44,423 nucleotides of DNA. It comes from a virus. Within the stretch, counting starts at the first letter, position 1. Each line of letters begins with the position of its first letter. The translations under genes and the position numbers were made by a program. The stretch covers positions 1 through 44,423 of IMG/VR virus record IMGVR_UViG_3300043172_000201; one strand, given 5' to 3'. The notes beneath the pieces are model-generated. The model saw nothing but the letters and a program-made list of their open reading frames with translations, was not told where the DNA came from and searched no databases. Shown piece by piece: positions 21,674 to 31,107 of this stretch.

Positions 21674-23748
21674 CCAGAATGGTTCCTTTTAAATTCAGCG
21701 CAACAATAGCCTATATGATAGAGATGGGCAATGAGTTTGCCTCATTCTTCTTTGACGGTGCTTTGCTTAACGGTGACGGCTCGCCGATAGAAACTCCATA
21801 CCTTGAGGCGGATTTGCCACAGCTTCAGTTTGAGCAGGTAGGCGACGTGATATGGATTACACACCCAAGTTATGCACAAAGAAAGCTATCAAGAACCACC
21901 ACTACGACATTCTCATTGGACGAGATAGTATTCACCACAGGCCCGTTCCTTGTCCGTAACGACATCTTGAATGATGACGATGTTACCATGAAATATACCG
22001 GAACACTCACGGCGGGCGCAACGGGAACGCTGATAAGCTCGGCTGATTACTTCTTAGCAGGGCATGTTGGGTCATTATTCCAGTTAGTCCACCCACGTAG
22101 CTTGACTGACTCTAAAGTGTCTACGACCGGAGCGTCTGATTCAGGAGAACTAGCCATAAAGGGCAACTGGTCATTCAACACGCACGGTACATGGACTGGC
22201 ACAGTAACAATCCAAAGGAAAGAGGGCGATAACGAATTTGAGGTATTCAGGACATTTATAAGCACCAACGACAGAAACGTACAGTTCTCGGCTACTGAAA
22301 TCGAAGAGAATACTGTATATAAAATAGTAACCGAAGATGGTATGTCGGCAGGGTTCAGTGCCGACCTCACGGCTAACACAAGTACCACTAAGGGTATTGT
22401 CCGTGTAACGTCGCTCACAAGCGCCACAGAGGTCGCCTGTACCGTTGTATCGCTTATGGGGGGAACTTCCGCTGACACAACCCTAAGATGGTCAGAGGGG
22501 GCGTGGAACGGCGTACAGGGCTTCCCTGTGTCCACCACGTTCTTTGCCAGCAGATGTGTATATGGCGGGCGCAGGTTTGGCTGGCAGAGCAAGGTTGGTG
22601 ACTTTGAGAACTTCAGCACCGGAACACTTGATGACCAAGCATTTACTATTGAACTGCCCACGGGCAACCAGATTGCATGGGTTGACACCGTAGACAAAAC
22701 CATCGTATATGGAACATCAGGCACTCCGTGGACATTACAGAGCAACAAGGTTGGCACAGTATTAACCCCGACAAACTTCACAATCGACGAACAGGCTGGG
22801 CAGGGGTCGGCTAATATTCAGGGTCTAAAGATAGACAATGCTATTATATTCGTAAGCAGGAACGGCAAGAAGCTCATGGAGTACGCATGGGGGCCGAACC
22901 AGAGCAAATATGTAACCAACGAAATCACTGTACTAGCAGAGCATTTCACCAACACCGCCAAGGTAACGTGGCTTGCCTACCAAAGACGGCCAGAATCTAT
23001 AATCTGGTTTGGTATGGATGACGGCACAGCCCACTCCTTTAGCTACCAGCGAGACCAGAATGTATTGGCCTATGCTAAACACCCGACTGACGGCACAGTG
23101 AACTCCGGTGCGATTATTCCAGGCTCTAACGAGGACGAGATATGGTTCTCGATTGAGAGGGCTTTAGATGCTGGCACTATCACAGCAATAGAACGCATGA
23201 CGCAACGAACAATAACCACGGATGAAGATGTTCACCATGTTGATTCGGGGGTTATATATGACTCCACTCCAACTACTACAATTACAGGTCTTGACCATCT
23301 TGACGGTGAAGTTTGTGATGTTTGGTCTGATGGTGCTAATGTTGGCCCGGCGACACCTGCTGGGGGGTCGATAACCTTAGCCGTAGCCGCTTCAGTGGTT
23401 CATGTTGGGCTGCCGTTTACTCCAATCACCAAACCAATGCGACTCGACGTTGATACCGCAGGTGGCACAACTCACGGCTCGATTAAGAATATACCAGAGA
23501 TAGCCATAAGCGTGCTTAACTCTAAAGACGTGCAGTTTGGCTCAGTCGAAACCGACCTTAGAACCGCAGATTTAACCAGACCAAAGCTTGTGAATAACAG
23601 TACAGTTGATGGTTTGTTTACGGGTGACTTTACCGAAGCTTTCACAAGCGGGTACAGTGTTGACGACCCAATCCTTATTTCGTGTGCAGGGGCAGCGCCT
23701 CTCACGGTAAGGGCAATAATAGCCAGATCAACAAAGACGGGGAGATAA
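21670..23748 (+). CDS. Tail nozzle body (tail tubular protein B-like)
   Basis: 692 aa. MTRMVPFKFSATIAYMIEMG then YLEADLPQLQFEQVGDVIWI and HPSYAQRKLSRTTTTTFSLD are classic internal motifs of gp12-like nozzle proteins. But the usual N-terminal QFxxGE...RPGT segment is missing here and is found in the two upstream genes. The central and C-terminal parts (GGRRFGWQSKVGDFENFSTG; NIQGLKIDNAIIFVSRNGKK; PESIIWFGMDDG) follow the family closely. It forms the DNA exit tube below the adaptor. The start is coupled by ATGA to copy B. Probably assembles with one or both upstream segments. Confidence 0.8.
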   Translation: MTRMVPFKFSATIAYMIEMGNEFASFFFDGALLNGDGSPIETPYLEADLPQLQFEQVGDVIWITHPSYAQRKLSRTTTTTFSLDEIVFTTGPFLVRNDILNDDDVTMKYTGTLTAGATGTLISSADYFLAGHVGSLFQLVHPRSLTDSKVSTTGASDSGELAIKGNWSFNTHGTWTGTVTIQRKEGDNEFEVFRTFISTNDRNVQFSATEIEENTVYKIVTEDGMSAGFSADLTANTSTTKGIVRVTSLTSATEVACTVVSLMGGTSADTTLRWSEGAWNGVQGFPVSTTFFASRCVYGGRRFGWQSKVGDFENFSTGTLDDQAFTIELPTGNQIAWVDTVDKTIVYGTSGTPWTLQSNKVGTVLTPTNFTIDEQAGQGSANIQGLKIDNAIIFVSRNGKKLMEYAWGPNQSKYVTNEITVLAEHFTNTAKVTWLAYQRRPESIIWFGMDDGTAHSFSYQRDQNVLAYAKHPTDGTVNSGAIIPGSNEDEIWFSIERALDAGTITAIERMTQRTITTDEDVHHVDSGVIYDSTPTTTITGLDHLDGEVCDVWSDGANVGPATPAGGSITLAVAASVVHVGLPFTPITKPMRLDVDTAGGTTHGSIKNIPEIAISVLNSKDVQFGSVETDLRTADLTRPKLVNNSTVDGLFTGDFTEAFTSGYSVDDPILISCAGAAPLTVRAIIARSTKTGR

Positions 23749-24170
23749 TGGAATTTAGAGAATCAACAGACGAAGACTTGGCTTATGTAAGGTCGAATCC
23801 TTTTGAAGAAGCTGTTAAGGGCTTTCAAAGTGCTTTGCCGGAGAACACATTTACGGCCATCTTTGAGAGCCAGATTGTAGGCATTGGCGGTATTCATATA
23901 ATCTGGCCGGGCGTGGCATGGGCATGGGTTACGCTTACCAAGGACTGCAAGAAACGTGGCCTGCATGGAATTATTGCACTCAAGGCCATACAAGACAAAA
24001 TGGAATTACTATTAGAAAACAATAATATTAAACGGGTACAATGCACAGTCAACCCAGACTTCCCCGCCGCTATCAAGATGGTAGAGTTCTTTGGGTTTAA
24101 GTTGGAATGTTGCATGGAATCCTACTACCCAAACGGTGAAAACGCTTTTCTATATTCAAGGATTAACTGA
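23748..24170 (+). CDS. GNAT-like protein, T7 gp13 counterpart
   Basis: 140 aa from ATG 23748, overlapping the nozzle stop (TAATG). MEFRESTDEDLAYVRSNPFE then VTLTKDCKKRGLHGIIALKA and NPDFPAAIKMVEFFGFKLE match the GNAT acetyltransferase fold. In T7 the gene between nozzle (12) and gp14 is gene 13, whose product is GNAT-like (DUF2833). The acetyl-CoA loop is modified (KDCKKRGLHG), so enzymatic activity is uncertain; it may be an ejection or assembly factor. Confidence 0.75.
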   Translation: MEFRESTDEDLAYVRSNPFEEAVKGFQSALPENTFTAIFESQIVGIGGIHIIWPGVAWAWVTLTKDCKKRGLHGIIALKAIQDKMELLLENNNIKRVQCTVNPDFPAAIKMVEFFGFKLECCMESYYPNGENAFLYSRIN

Positions 24171-24673
24171 TGTCGGGAGTATTTGAACAACTAAGCGGCG
24201 CAAAAGGGATAAGAACCGAAGGCGAGTCTGCACAGAACATAGCCAACTTCAATGCTGATGTTGCAGAGGCTAATGCCAAAGCAACAAGGATACGGTCTAA
24301 CTTTGACAGCATCCAGCAGGCTAAGGACGCCCAGAGGATTAAAGGCCAAACCGCTGCCGCCATTGGTAGTGCCGGTGGAACTGGAACTCCCGTAGCCTTG
24401 GACATTACAGGCGAACAGGCAAGCGAACTTGAACTTGAAAATCTCCTGATTGGATTTGAAGGTGAAACCCGTGCGGGACAACTTGAACAGCAAGCTATAC
24501 TTGACAGACTTCAGGGCAAGGCGGCAAAACAGGCTTCTAAGTCTGCCGCACGCAGGGCTAATATTGGATTTGGGTTTGCGGCTGCACCGTTCTTAGCGTT
24601 CGGATTATCTAATGTAGTTGGAAGTAAAGCTATACCTGGCAGCGTTGGATTCAGCGGACCAGCACCATCATAA
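24170..24673 (+). CDS. Internal virion protein, T7 gp14-like
   Basis: 167 aa. Ala/Gly/Gln-rich helices with EANAKATRIRSNFDSIQQAK and AIGSAGGTGTPVALDITGEQ, then a hydrophobic C-terminal segment (FGFAAAPFLAFGLSNVVGS). The pattern and position fit the gp14-like protein that is ejected to form an outer-membrane channel. T7 gp14 is 196 aa. Confidence 0.7.
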   Translation: MSGVFEQLSGAKGIRTEGESAQNIANFNADVAEANAKATRIRSNFDSIQQAKDAQRIKGQTAAAIGSAGGTGTPVALDITGEQASELELENLLIGFEGETRAGQLEQQAILDRLQGKAAKQASKSAARRANIGFGFAAAPFLAFGLSNVVGSKAIPGSVGFSGPAPS

Positions 24674-24682
24674 GGATAAAAC

Positions 24683-26056
24683 ATGGGACAGTTTAAAATA
24701 CAACGAGCAAGACAAAAACTGGGCTTCACCCCATCAACCGCTGTACGGGCTAACATCGACGTAAGGGGCACGGGTGGCACTGGGGCTGCTGTGGGGCAGG
24801 CGTTGATTGGTGGGTTGAAGATATTCCAGCAATATGACAACCAGCAGGCCAATGTCGAGTTTAATCGGTTCAAGAACTTCGCCAACAAAGAGATGGAAGA
24901 GCTTGAGATACGCAGGATTGGCGAGCTTGACCCAGACAAGTACCAGAAAGACTTCGAGGAAACACAGGCCAGAATACAGGCAGGTAACACGGGCAGGAAA
25001 CGGGCTGTTGCCGCTGGTAATATGTGGCTTGGCTCAAAGACTCCTGGCTGGCAGTCGCAGTCAATTAAAGCACAGATGGCAAGGTCTGATGATAACTGGC
25101 TTGCAGGGTACTCAGAGATAGCCGCCAAGGGCGATTTAGACTCATTCAACAATGCGAAACAGATGCTAAGAATTAAGCAGGCTGGGCCAAGGCCATTAGA
25201 TGCTACTACCGCTGAAAGGCTGAAAAATCTATCTGAAAAGCAACTCATTACAAAGCAATATCAAGACGTGATAGACGCAGGTGGAACACGCAAGGATGCT
25301 TTTGGGGTTATAGAGAGGGCGGTAGACCAAGGGCTTGTTAGTCCCACCGAAAAGAACACTCTGACAGAAAATGCAAGCGGTTATCATAGCCGCACGAATA
25401 ATGCCAGGACTAATGCCGCCAAGAAGACGACCGAGGAAACCTACTCTGACTTAACCGATTCAATCTCGTCTGGTCTGCTAGAGTTCAAAGACATTGAGGT
25501 GAGCAAACTTGCCGTAAAAGACAAAGAGAAGTGGGTTGGTTACGTTAAGGGTTCATATAAACAGCCCCCGATCAAAAGTGACCCAGACGCTAGTGTTGAG
25601 GCTTTTAATGCTGCATACGGGGCTTCTACAAAACAACTAACGCCCCAAGAGGCTTACGACAAAGTGCTTGTGCCAAGATTTACGCCCGGCAAGAAAGACA
25701 AGATGAGCGATAAGGAGTACAAGTGGGCAATCGACAAGATCAAGAACCCGTACCCGCCAAAGATTGCTGAAAGCGCCAGAACAATACTAGACTCAAACAA
25801 AGCCCTGTTTAACAAAGGCTTTAACGAGCCAAAAAGAAGGCAGACGGTTAATAATCAATTCCTAGAGTGGCTTGACGGTGAACTAAAAGACGGTAAATCA
25901 CCATCGCCAATCGAGATGAACGCCATGAACTCACAGTTTAGAGTACGAGGCGGGACTTTGGTTGATGTTGGGCAGGTAGTTAAACGCGGAGGCCGTGATT
26001 ATGAAGTTATCGGTTTTGATGGAGACGGAGAACCTATGGTGGAGCCACTTGACTAA
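24683..26056 (+). CDS. Internal virion protein, T7 gp15-like position
   Basis: 457 aa, helical and charged, with Gly-rich start (RGTGGTGAAVGQALIGGLKI). It lies where T7 gene 15 lies (747 aa in T7), so it is a short counterpart or a different core protein. Sequence similarity is not evident by eye. It would form part of the ejected core or periplasmic tunnel. Confidence 0.6.
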   Translation: MGQFKIQRARQKLGFTPSTAVRANIDVRGTGGTGAAVGQALIGGLKIFQQYDNQQANVEFNRFKNFANKEMEELEIRRIGELDPDKYQKDFEETQARIQAGNTGRKRAVAAGNMWLGSKTPGWQSQSIKAQMARSDDNWLAGYSEIAAKGDLDSFNNAKQMLRIKQAGPRPLDATTAERLKNLSEKQLITKQYQDVIDAGGTRKDAFGVIERAVDQGLVSPTEKNTLTENASGYHSRTNNARTNAAKKTTEETYSDLTDSISSGLLEFKDIEVSKLAVKDKEKWVGYVKGSYKQPPIKSDPDASVEAFNAAYGASTKQLTPQEAYDKVLVPRFTPGKKDKMSDKEYKWAIDKIKNPYPPKIAESARTILDSNKALFNKGFNEPKRRQTVNNQFLEWLDGELKDGKSPSPIEMNAMNSQFRVRGGTLVDVGQVVKRGGRDYEVIGFDGDGEPMVEPLD

Positions 26057-29000
26057 TGGCAATTAAGCTATCAGACATACCAAGCGAGCCTGTTAATACC
26101 AAAGAGGTAGAGGCTCTGGCTAATCGCGAGTTCGATTACGCAGACAGGAATAATGTCTCGTTAAGAGAGGCTCGTGTCAGGGTTGGTGAAGAACTTGACG
26201 CTAAACTCAAATTCGACCAGATCAACGAAATCAACAAGGTCTTTGGTTTTGGGTTGTCGAACCCGCCACCTCCAATTAGACGGAGCGAGTTAATACAGGG
26301 GTATGGAGACTTTACGTTTGCCGAAAAAGCAATCCAGATAGGCGGCTCTCTCCAAAGAGGTGCTAGTTCTGTTGCTAAGTTGCCTGGAATAGCGTTAAAA
26401 GCAATAGGCGAACAGGCTCTTACAAGAGCGGAAGTCGAGAAACTTAGGGTGTCACCATCTGGTTTACAACGGACACGATCTAAAACGATGGACAGTCCAT
26501 TAGGCAAAGCGGCTAGGAGTGGTATGAACATGCTCCGCAAGTCTGGCAATAAGTACATAGATATATTAAATGAACAATCCTTTAAAGAGTCCCCAGAGTC
26601 AAGGGGAGTGAGGGCTGGCTCGTTCACAGATGCACCTTTCTACCGAACAGCAACAGCGATAGGGGAATCAGCCCCGTCTTACGGGCTTGCAGTGGTAGCC
26701 TCTCTAACCACATCCAATCCAGCAACAGGGCTTGCTATACTTGGCGCAACATCAGCAAGTTCGTCATACGAAAGACTTAGAGAGATGAATGTTGACCCCG
26801 ACCTTGCTCTTATTGGTGCAACGATTGAGGGTTCTATTGAGGTGTTGACAGAGAAAATCCCGATGGACATTCTGATGAAAGGTGGCGGGAGGCCATTGCT
26901 CGTGAGGGCGATGAAGCTTGGCACAGCAGAGTCATTCCAGGAGTTATTCGCTAATCTAGGACAGAACTATGTTAGTGCTGTCGTACAGGACGTTGACCCT
27001 AATAATTACGGAACAGCACTGGCTGCTGCCCGTCAAGAGTGGGCTATCATAGCCGAGGGATGGGAAGATTCAATGGCTGCTGGGTTCTTTATGGGTGCTG
27101 GCGCTGCTGGGTTTTCACCGTCGCCTAATTTTGGCCGTAACGCAGACCAACTTAGAGAACAGTACGGCTTTGTGCCAAGGAATGCCAATGAACTTTTATC
27201 CTTACATGAACAGATTAAACAGCATGTCAAACAGGTTGAAAAAGTTGCAAAGCAGGTTGAAGAAAAGCCCGTAGTTGCCACGGAAGCAGTGAAAGCCAAG
27301 GCTGATGAATTAGGAACTACCGACTTCTTTGAAGCCGCACCGCCAGTACGCGAAAAGATCGTAGCAAAACTGTCTCGCAAGGAACTTCAGGCTCAAGCCA
27401 AAGAATTAGGTATAAAGGCCACCCAAAGCACTGCCGCACTTCAAGAGCAAATATCACACACAAGAATAGTTCCAACCAAGGATATAGGTGAGGGCGAAGT
27501 CAAGCCAAGGGGTTCGTCCGTGGGAGTTCTGGCGAGAGCGATAGAGAATGAACTGGTTGCACAAAACGCAACCGAGTTGGACGAGATACCTACCTTTAAG
27601 CAAATGAACATGAAGGTTCAGGCCGAGAAGTCTTTAGCCTTAATTGAGGCTGACCTTGAACAAGCAAAGAGGGTTGCGTTCTACCAAGAAACATCTCCAG
27701 ACCCTGACTTGTACCCAGAGAATGTATTTGCGGCACTTGAGGTCTATGGAAAAATGACCTTGGATACCGACCTGCTTATGGACTTAGCCCTGAACGAGGA
27801 CGCAGCCAGAGAGAAAACAATTCTCGGCAAGCGGATTAAGTCCCTGGATACCAACCAAGACAACATCAGCCCAGTTAGAGCTATTAAAGAGATAGTAGTA
27901 GCTCGTAAAGAGAAATTGATACGTGACAATGCAGATGTGGCGGCACTGGAAGCAAAACTAAGAGAGCTTGGAGATAAGGTTGATGCTGCAAAGAAATCTA
28001 TTGGCGAGTTTACAGGTAAAGTTGTAAAGCGGTACGGTGCAAAGAACACCATAGTAACTCAGACTGAATACAACAGTATTATCGACCGCAGAAACAAAGA
28101 AGTCTCATTGCTTCCGCATAGTAGAGCGAGAGGTGCGGCTTACGTTCCGAATGCTCAAGATTTTATCGACATAGCAAAAGTTGCTACATTCCACCTTGAG
28201 GCTATGGGCAGAGACTTTGCCAAGTGGTCGCACCAGATGACTAAGGATTTTGGCGAGTGGATAACCCCTAGTCTTAGAGGTGAATACGACAAAGCACTGG
28301 CCGAGGCCAAGGCCGCTGGTATTGATATAAAAGAATCCAAGCGGCTTACGACTAAAAAGAAAAGGCTTGTCACTGAAACTAAGAAAGCAGCAGGTAAACT
28401 TGCCGCATTCGACCTCTCTAAAGACCCAAGAATACCAATAGAACTTGACGCTGAGGGTGAGAAACTTCAAACTAGGTATGAATCCGCCAGAGATGCCCTT
28501 AAAGCGGCACAGGCAGCTGCTGGTATCATTACCGAACAGGAAGTGGCTATTATTGCCAGACTCAGCAGGGACGTAGCACAACGCAAGGAAGTCATGGAAT
28601 CGTCCAAACGCAGGACTGAGGGCAAAGGCGCGACTAAGACCGAGGCTGCTTATGGAACAACCCTGTTCGTATACAAAGAGTACGTTGACGGGCTAAAGGA
28701 AGAGGCTAATAAGAAAACAGTCAAGCAGAAAGTTAAAGAGTACATTAAAGACCCATCTGATATACTAAATGATACATTTGCCATAATGAAGAACCTCAGG
28801 GCTACATGGGATAATAGTTTCATCGGCAGGCAGGGAAGAAGGACTTTCCTAAAGGGTATCACGGGAGATGTCCAATCAGCAAAGATATGGTGGAAGACAT
28901 TCTTTAGATCGTTTAAGGTTATGTGGGGGACGCTGAAAAAGGAAAAGGTCAAGATGGCGTTGTTTGCTGAAATAGTATCAGACCCAGACTATGCACTATT

Positions 29001-29910
29001 AAAAAGAAGCGGGCTTGCTCTTAATGTAATTGAAGAGGATATACCAACTCAGATACCAGAGAAGATACCGTTTTTAGGTATAACCTTTGAGATAGCAGAT
29101 AATGCTTTTACTGAATCTGCTAAGTATATGAGATACCACCTTGGAAAGCAGTATTTGAGTATTTGGAGAAAGAGCGGCAAAGTTTTAACGAAGCAAGAAT
29201 TGACCAGTATCGGCAATCTGTCTAATTCTCAGACTGGCCGTGGCTCTGGAGCAAGTGTTGGAATCTTGAACAATGTCTTTTGGTCGCCCGGAAATCTAAG
29301 GGCACATATTGACACTTTGACAGCCCACATGTTCGACAAAGGCGTAAGTAGGTATGCTAAATACCAAGCCGCTAAAAACTTACTAAGATACATTTCAGGT
29401 GCGGCCATGATACTCCAGATGGCTAAATGGATTGACGATGACAGCGTAACGTGGGACTCAAATAATTCTGACTTTGGAAAGATTAAGATTGGCCCTACTC
29501 GATTCTCCGTAGGCGGTGGCATGGAAGTGCTTATTGTTCTGGTTTCAAGACTAGCAACCAGAGGATTCACCAGCAGTACCACTGGAGCTAAAAAGTCAAT
29601 AGACTCAAATAGGTTCGGCGCAACAAGCGGAAAAGACTTGGTTTTTAGCTTCCTAGAGAATAAGTTATCGCCCGGAGCGGCCTTAGCTATGTCGCTTGCT
29701 GACCAAGCAACTTGGAGCGGAGACAATCTTACAATACCACAGATGATTAACGACAGCCTAAGCCCGTTGATAGTCAGCCAGATCATGGAGTCCGCTGATT
29801 CTGAGGACGCGGCTAATGTTCTAGCGGTTCTGATGGCAGAGGCACTAGGCGTAAACGTCCAAACTTACACAAATGAAACCAAACAGTCTAAAGCTGATTG
29901 GGAACTCTAA
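26056..29910 (+). CDS. Large internal virion protein, T7 gp16-like position
   Basis: 1284 aa, almost the size of T7 gp16 (1318 aa), and in its place. Long helical regions, a hydrophobic stretch (AVVASLTTSNPATGLAILG, about residues 214-232), and a C-terminal part with membrane-like segments. I see no clear lytic transglycosylase motif at the N-terminus, where T7 gp16 has one, so murein cleavage may be absent or lie elsewhere. Probably forms the DNA-translocation channel on entry. Family call rests on synteny and length. Confidence 0.65.
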   Translation: MAIKLSDIPSEPVNTKEVEALANREFDYADRNNVSLREARVRVGEELDAKLKFDQINEINKVFGFGLSNPPPPIRRSELIQGYGDFTFAEKAIQIGGSLQRGASSVAKLPGIALKAIGEQALTRAEVEKLRVSPSGLQRTRSKTMDSPLGKAARSGMNMLRKSGNKYIDILNEQSFKESPESRGVRAGSFTDAPFYRTATAIGESAPSYGLAVVASLTTSNPATGLAILGATSASSSYERLREMNVDPDLALIGATIEGSIEVLTEKIPMDILMKGGGRPLLVRAMKLGTAESFQELFANLGQNYVSAVVQDVDPNNYGTALAAARQEWAIIAEGWEDSMAAGFFMGAGAAGFSPSPNFGRNADQLREQYGFVPRNANELLSLHEQIKQHVKQVEKVAKQVEEKPVVATEAVKAKADELGTTDFFEAAPPVREKIVAKLSRKELQAQAKELGIKATQSTAALQEQISHTRIVPTKDIGEGEVKPRGSSVGVLARAIENELVAQNATELDEIPTFKQMNMKVQAEKSLALIEADLEQAKRVAFYQETSPDPDLYPENVFAALEVYGKMTLDTDLLMDLALNEDAAREKTILGKRIKSLDTNQDNISPVRAIKEIVVARKEKLIRDNADVAALEAKLRELGDKVDAAKKSIGEFTGKVVKRYGAKNTIVTQTEYNSIIDRRNKEVSLLPHSRARGAAYVPNAQDFIDIAKVATFHLEAMGRDFAKWSHQMTKDFGEWITPSLRGEYDKALAEAKAAGIDIKESKRLTTKKKRLVTETKKAAGKLAAFDLSKDPRIPIELDAEGEKLQTRYESARDALKAAQAAAGIITEQEVAIIARLSRDVAQRKEVMESSKRRTEGKGATKTEAAYGTTLFVYKEYVDGLKEEANKKTVKQKVKEYIKDPSDILNDTFAIMKNLRATWDNSFIGRQGRRTFLKGITGDVQSAKIWWKTFFRSFKVMWGTLKKEKVKMALFAEIVSDPDYALLKRSGLALNVIEEDIPTQIPEKIPFLGITFEIADNAFTESAKYMRYHLGKQYLSIWRKSGKVLTKQELTSIGNLSNSQTGRGSGASVGILNNVFWSPGNLRAHIDTLTAHMFDKGVSRYAKYQAAKNLLRYISGAAMILQMAKWIDDDSVTWDSNNSDFGKIKIGPTRFSVGGGMEVLIVLVSRLATRGFTSSTTGAKKSIDSNRFGATSGKDLVFSFLENKLSPGAALAMSLADQATWSGDNLTIPQMINDSLSPLIVSQIMESADSEDAANVLAVLMAEALGVNVQTYTNETKQSKADWEL

Positions 29911-31106
29911 TGGCCGCTTCCAACCCCCTCATCGACATCCAGCTTGACCGCGGCACGGCCACGAACCAGGTCCCGGTCTGGAACGACGCCACGCAGCGGT
30001 TTGTGCCAAGCACCACCCTGTCCGGCCTCACCTTTGTCTCGCCGATAATCAGCGGTGACTTCTCTTGGACGGGTGATTCTGATTGGGATTGCACTGACGA
30101 CGACAAGGTGGTGAGAATTAACGCAAGCGGGGAGTTTACTTTCCTCGACGCTAACATAGTCAAGTGGTTTCAACTTGACCCCGGTAGCAACGTCATATCT
30201 TTCGGCAACGCCACCACCAACCCCGCCATAAACTTCCCCGGCTCTGGCACAGTCAGCATGGGCGGCGACGCAGTAGTAACAGGCGACCTTACCGTAGGTG
30301 CGACGGCTTTTGATGTGGACTCCGTGAATCTGACTGTTGGGGTGGGTGTGACGGCGGGAACTAATGCGGCTCTTACGGCTAGATTTCTCGGTGAAAATTC
30401 TACCGAGGACAGGAGTGTGTTTTTATTCGTTGCCCAGGAAGATGATATAACTACTCCTGACCTAGACTTCAGTATTATGGCAGGGGCATACAGCCTACAA
30501 AACAGCAGTGTTGATGTTGCTAATATGTTTGGCCTTTGTTTGCAACTTGGAACACTTGGGTCAACTTTCACCTCTGATGTTGCTAACGTCGCGATGTTTG
30601 ATTCAAGGATAAAGTTGGACGGTAACTCCAGAACCCCCAATACTTATGCACTGACAAGCCACGCATACCATCATGCCGTTACTAAGGGCGCCAGTGCCAC
30701 CCTAACGACCGTAGCCTCTCTTTACATGGAAGAAGAAACCGTAGGCGAAACCAACTGGCAGATATTCTCAGTAGGTGGGGATAACCATTTCGGAAGTGGC
30801 ACACACGACTTCGTTGGCATAACCGCTACGCAGGGCCGTATCAAGAACACCACAAGGGTTACTACGACATACCAGATACTCGCAACAGACGACCGCATAT
30901 TCTGTGATACTGATTCCGCAGGATTCACCGCGACGCTACCGGCAAGCCCGACAGATGGACAAACACACAGAATAATCAACGCCGGAAGCAACACCTTAAT
31001 AATCGGCAGGAATAGTGAAACCATAGTAGGCTCGGCATTAGACGTAACTCTTAATGCTGGCGATGTAATAATATTAACCTTTGAAACCACAGAGGGATGG
31101 TGGTAA
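29910..31106 (+). CDS. Tail fibre-like virion protein
   Basis: 398 aa from ATG 29910, which overlaps the previous stop. The N-terminal part is repetitive (GTATNQVPVWNDATQRFVPS) and GC-rich compared with its surroundings; then TGDLTVGATAFDVDSVNLTV shafts; the C-terminus has RIINAGSNTLIIGRN. Position matches T7 gene 17. It does not resemble gp17's conserved N-terminus, so the attachment mode may differ. A host-binding role is inferred. Confidence 0.65.
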   Translation: MAASNPLIDIQLDRGTATNQVPVWNDATQRFVPSTTLSGLTFVSPIISGDFSWTGDSDWDCTDDDKVVRINASGEFTFLDANIVKWFQLDPGSNVISFGNATTNPAINFPGSGTVSMGGDAVVTGDLTVGATAFDVDSVNLTVGVGVTAGTNAALTARFLGENSTEDRSVFLFVAQEDDITTPDLDFSIMAGAYSLQNSSVDVANMFGLCLQLGTLGSTFTSDVANVAMFDSRIKLDGNSRTPNTYALTSHAYHHAVTKGASATLTTVASLYMEEETVGETNWQIFSVGGDNHFGSGTHDFVGITATQGRIKNTTRVTTTYQILATDDRIFCDTDSAGFTATLPASPTDGQTHRIINAGSNTLIIGRNSETIVGSALDVTLNAGDVIILTFETTEGWW

Positions 31107-31107
31107 T

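Noticed and set aside
22047-22781. 244-aa minus-strand frame
   Set aside because: It is antisense to the nozzle body, whose motifs are clear; low-complexity Ser/Val composition.
24511-25248. 245-aa minus-strand frame
   Set aside because: Antisense to the internal virion protein genes with no ribosome site; Leu/Ser/Ala-rich shadow.
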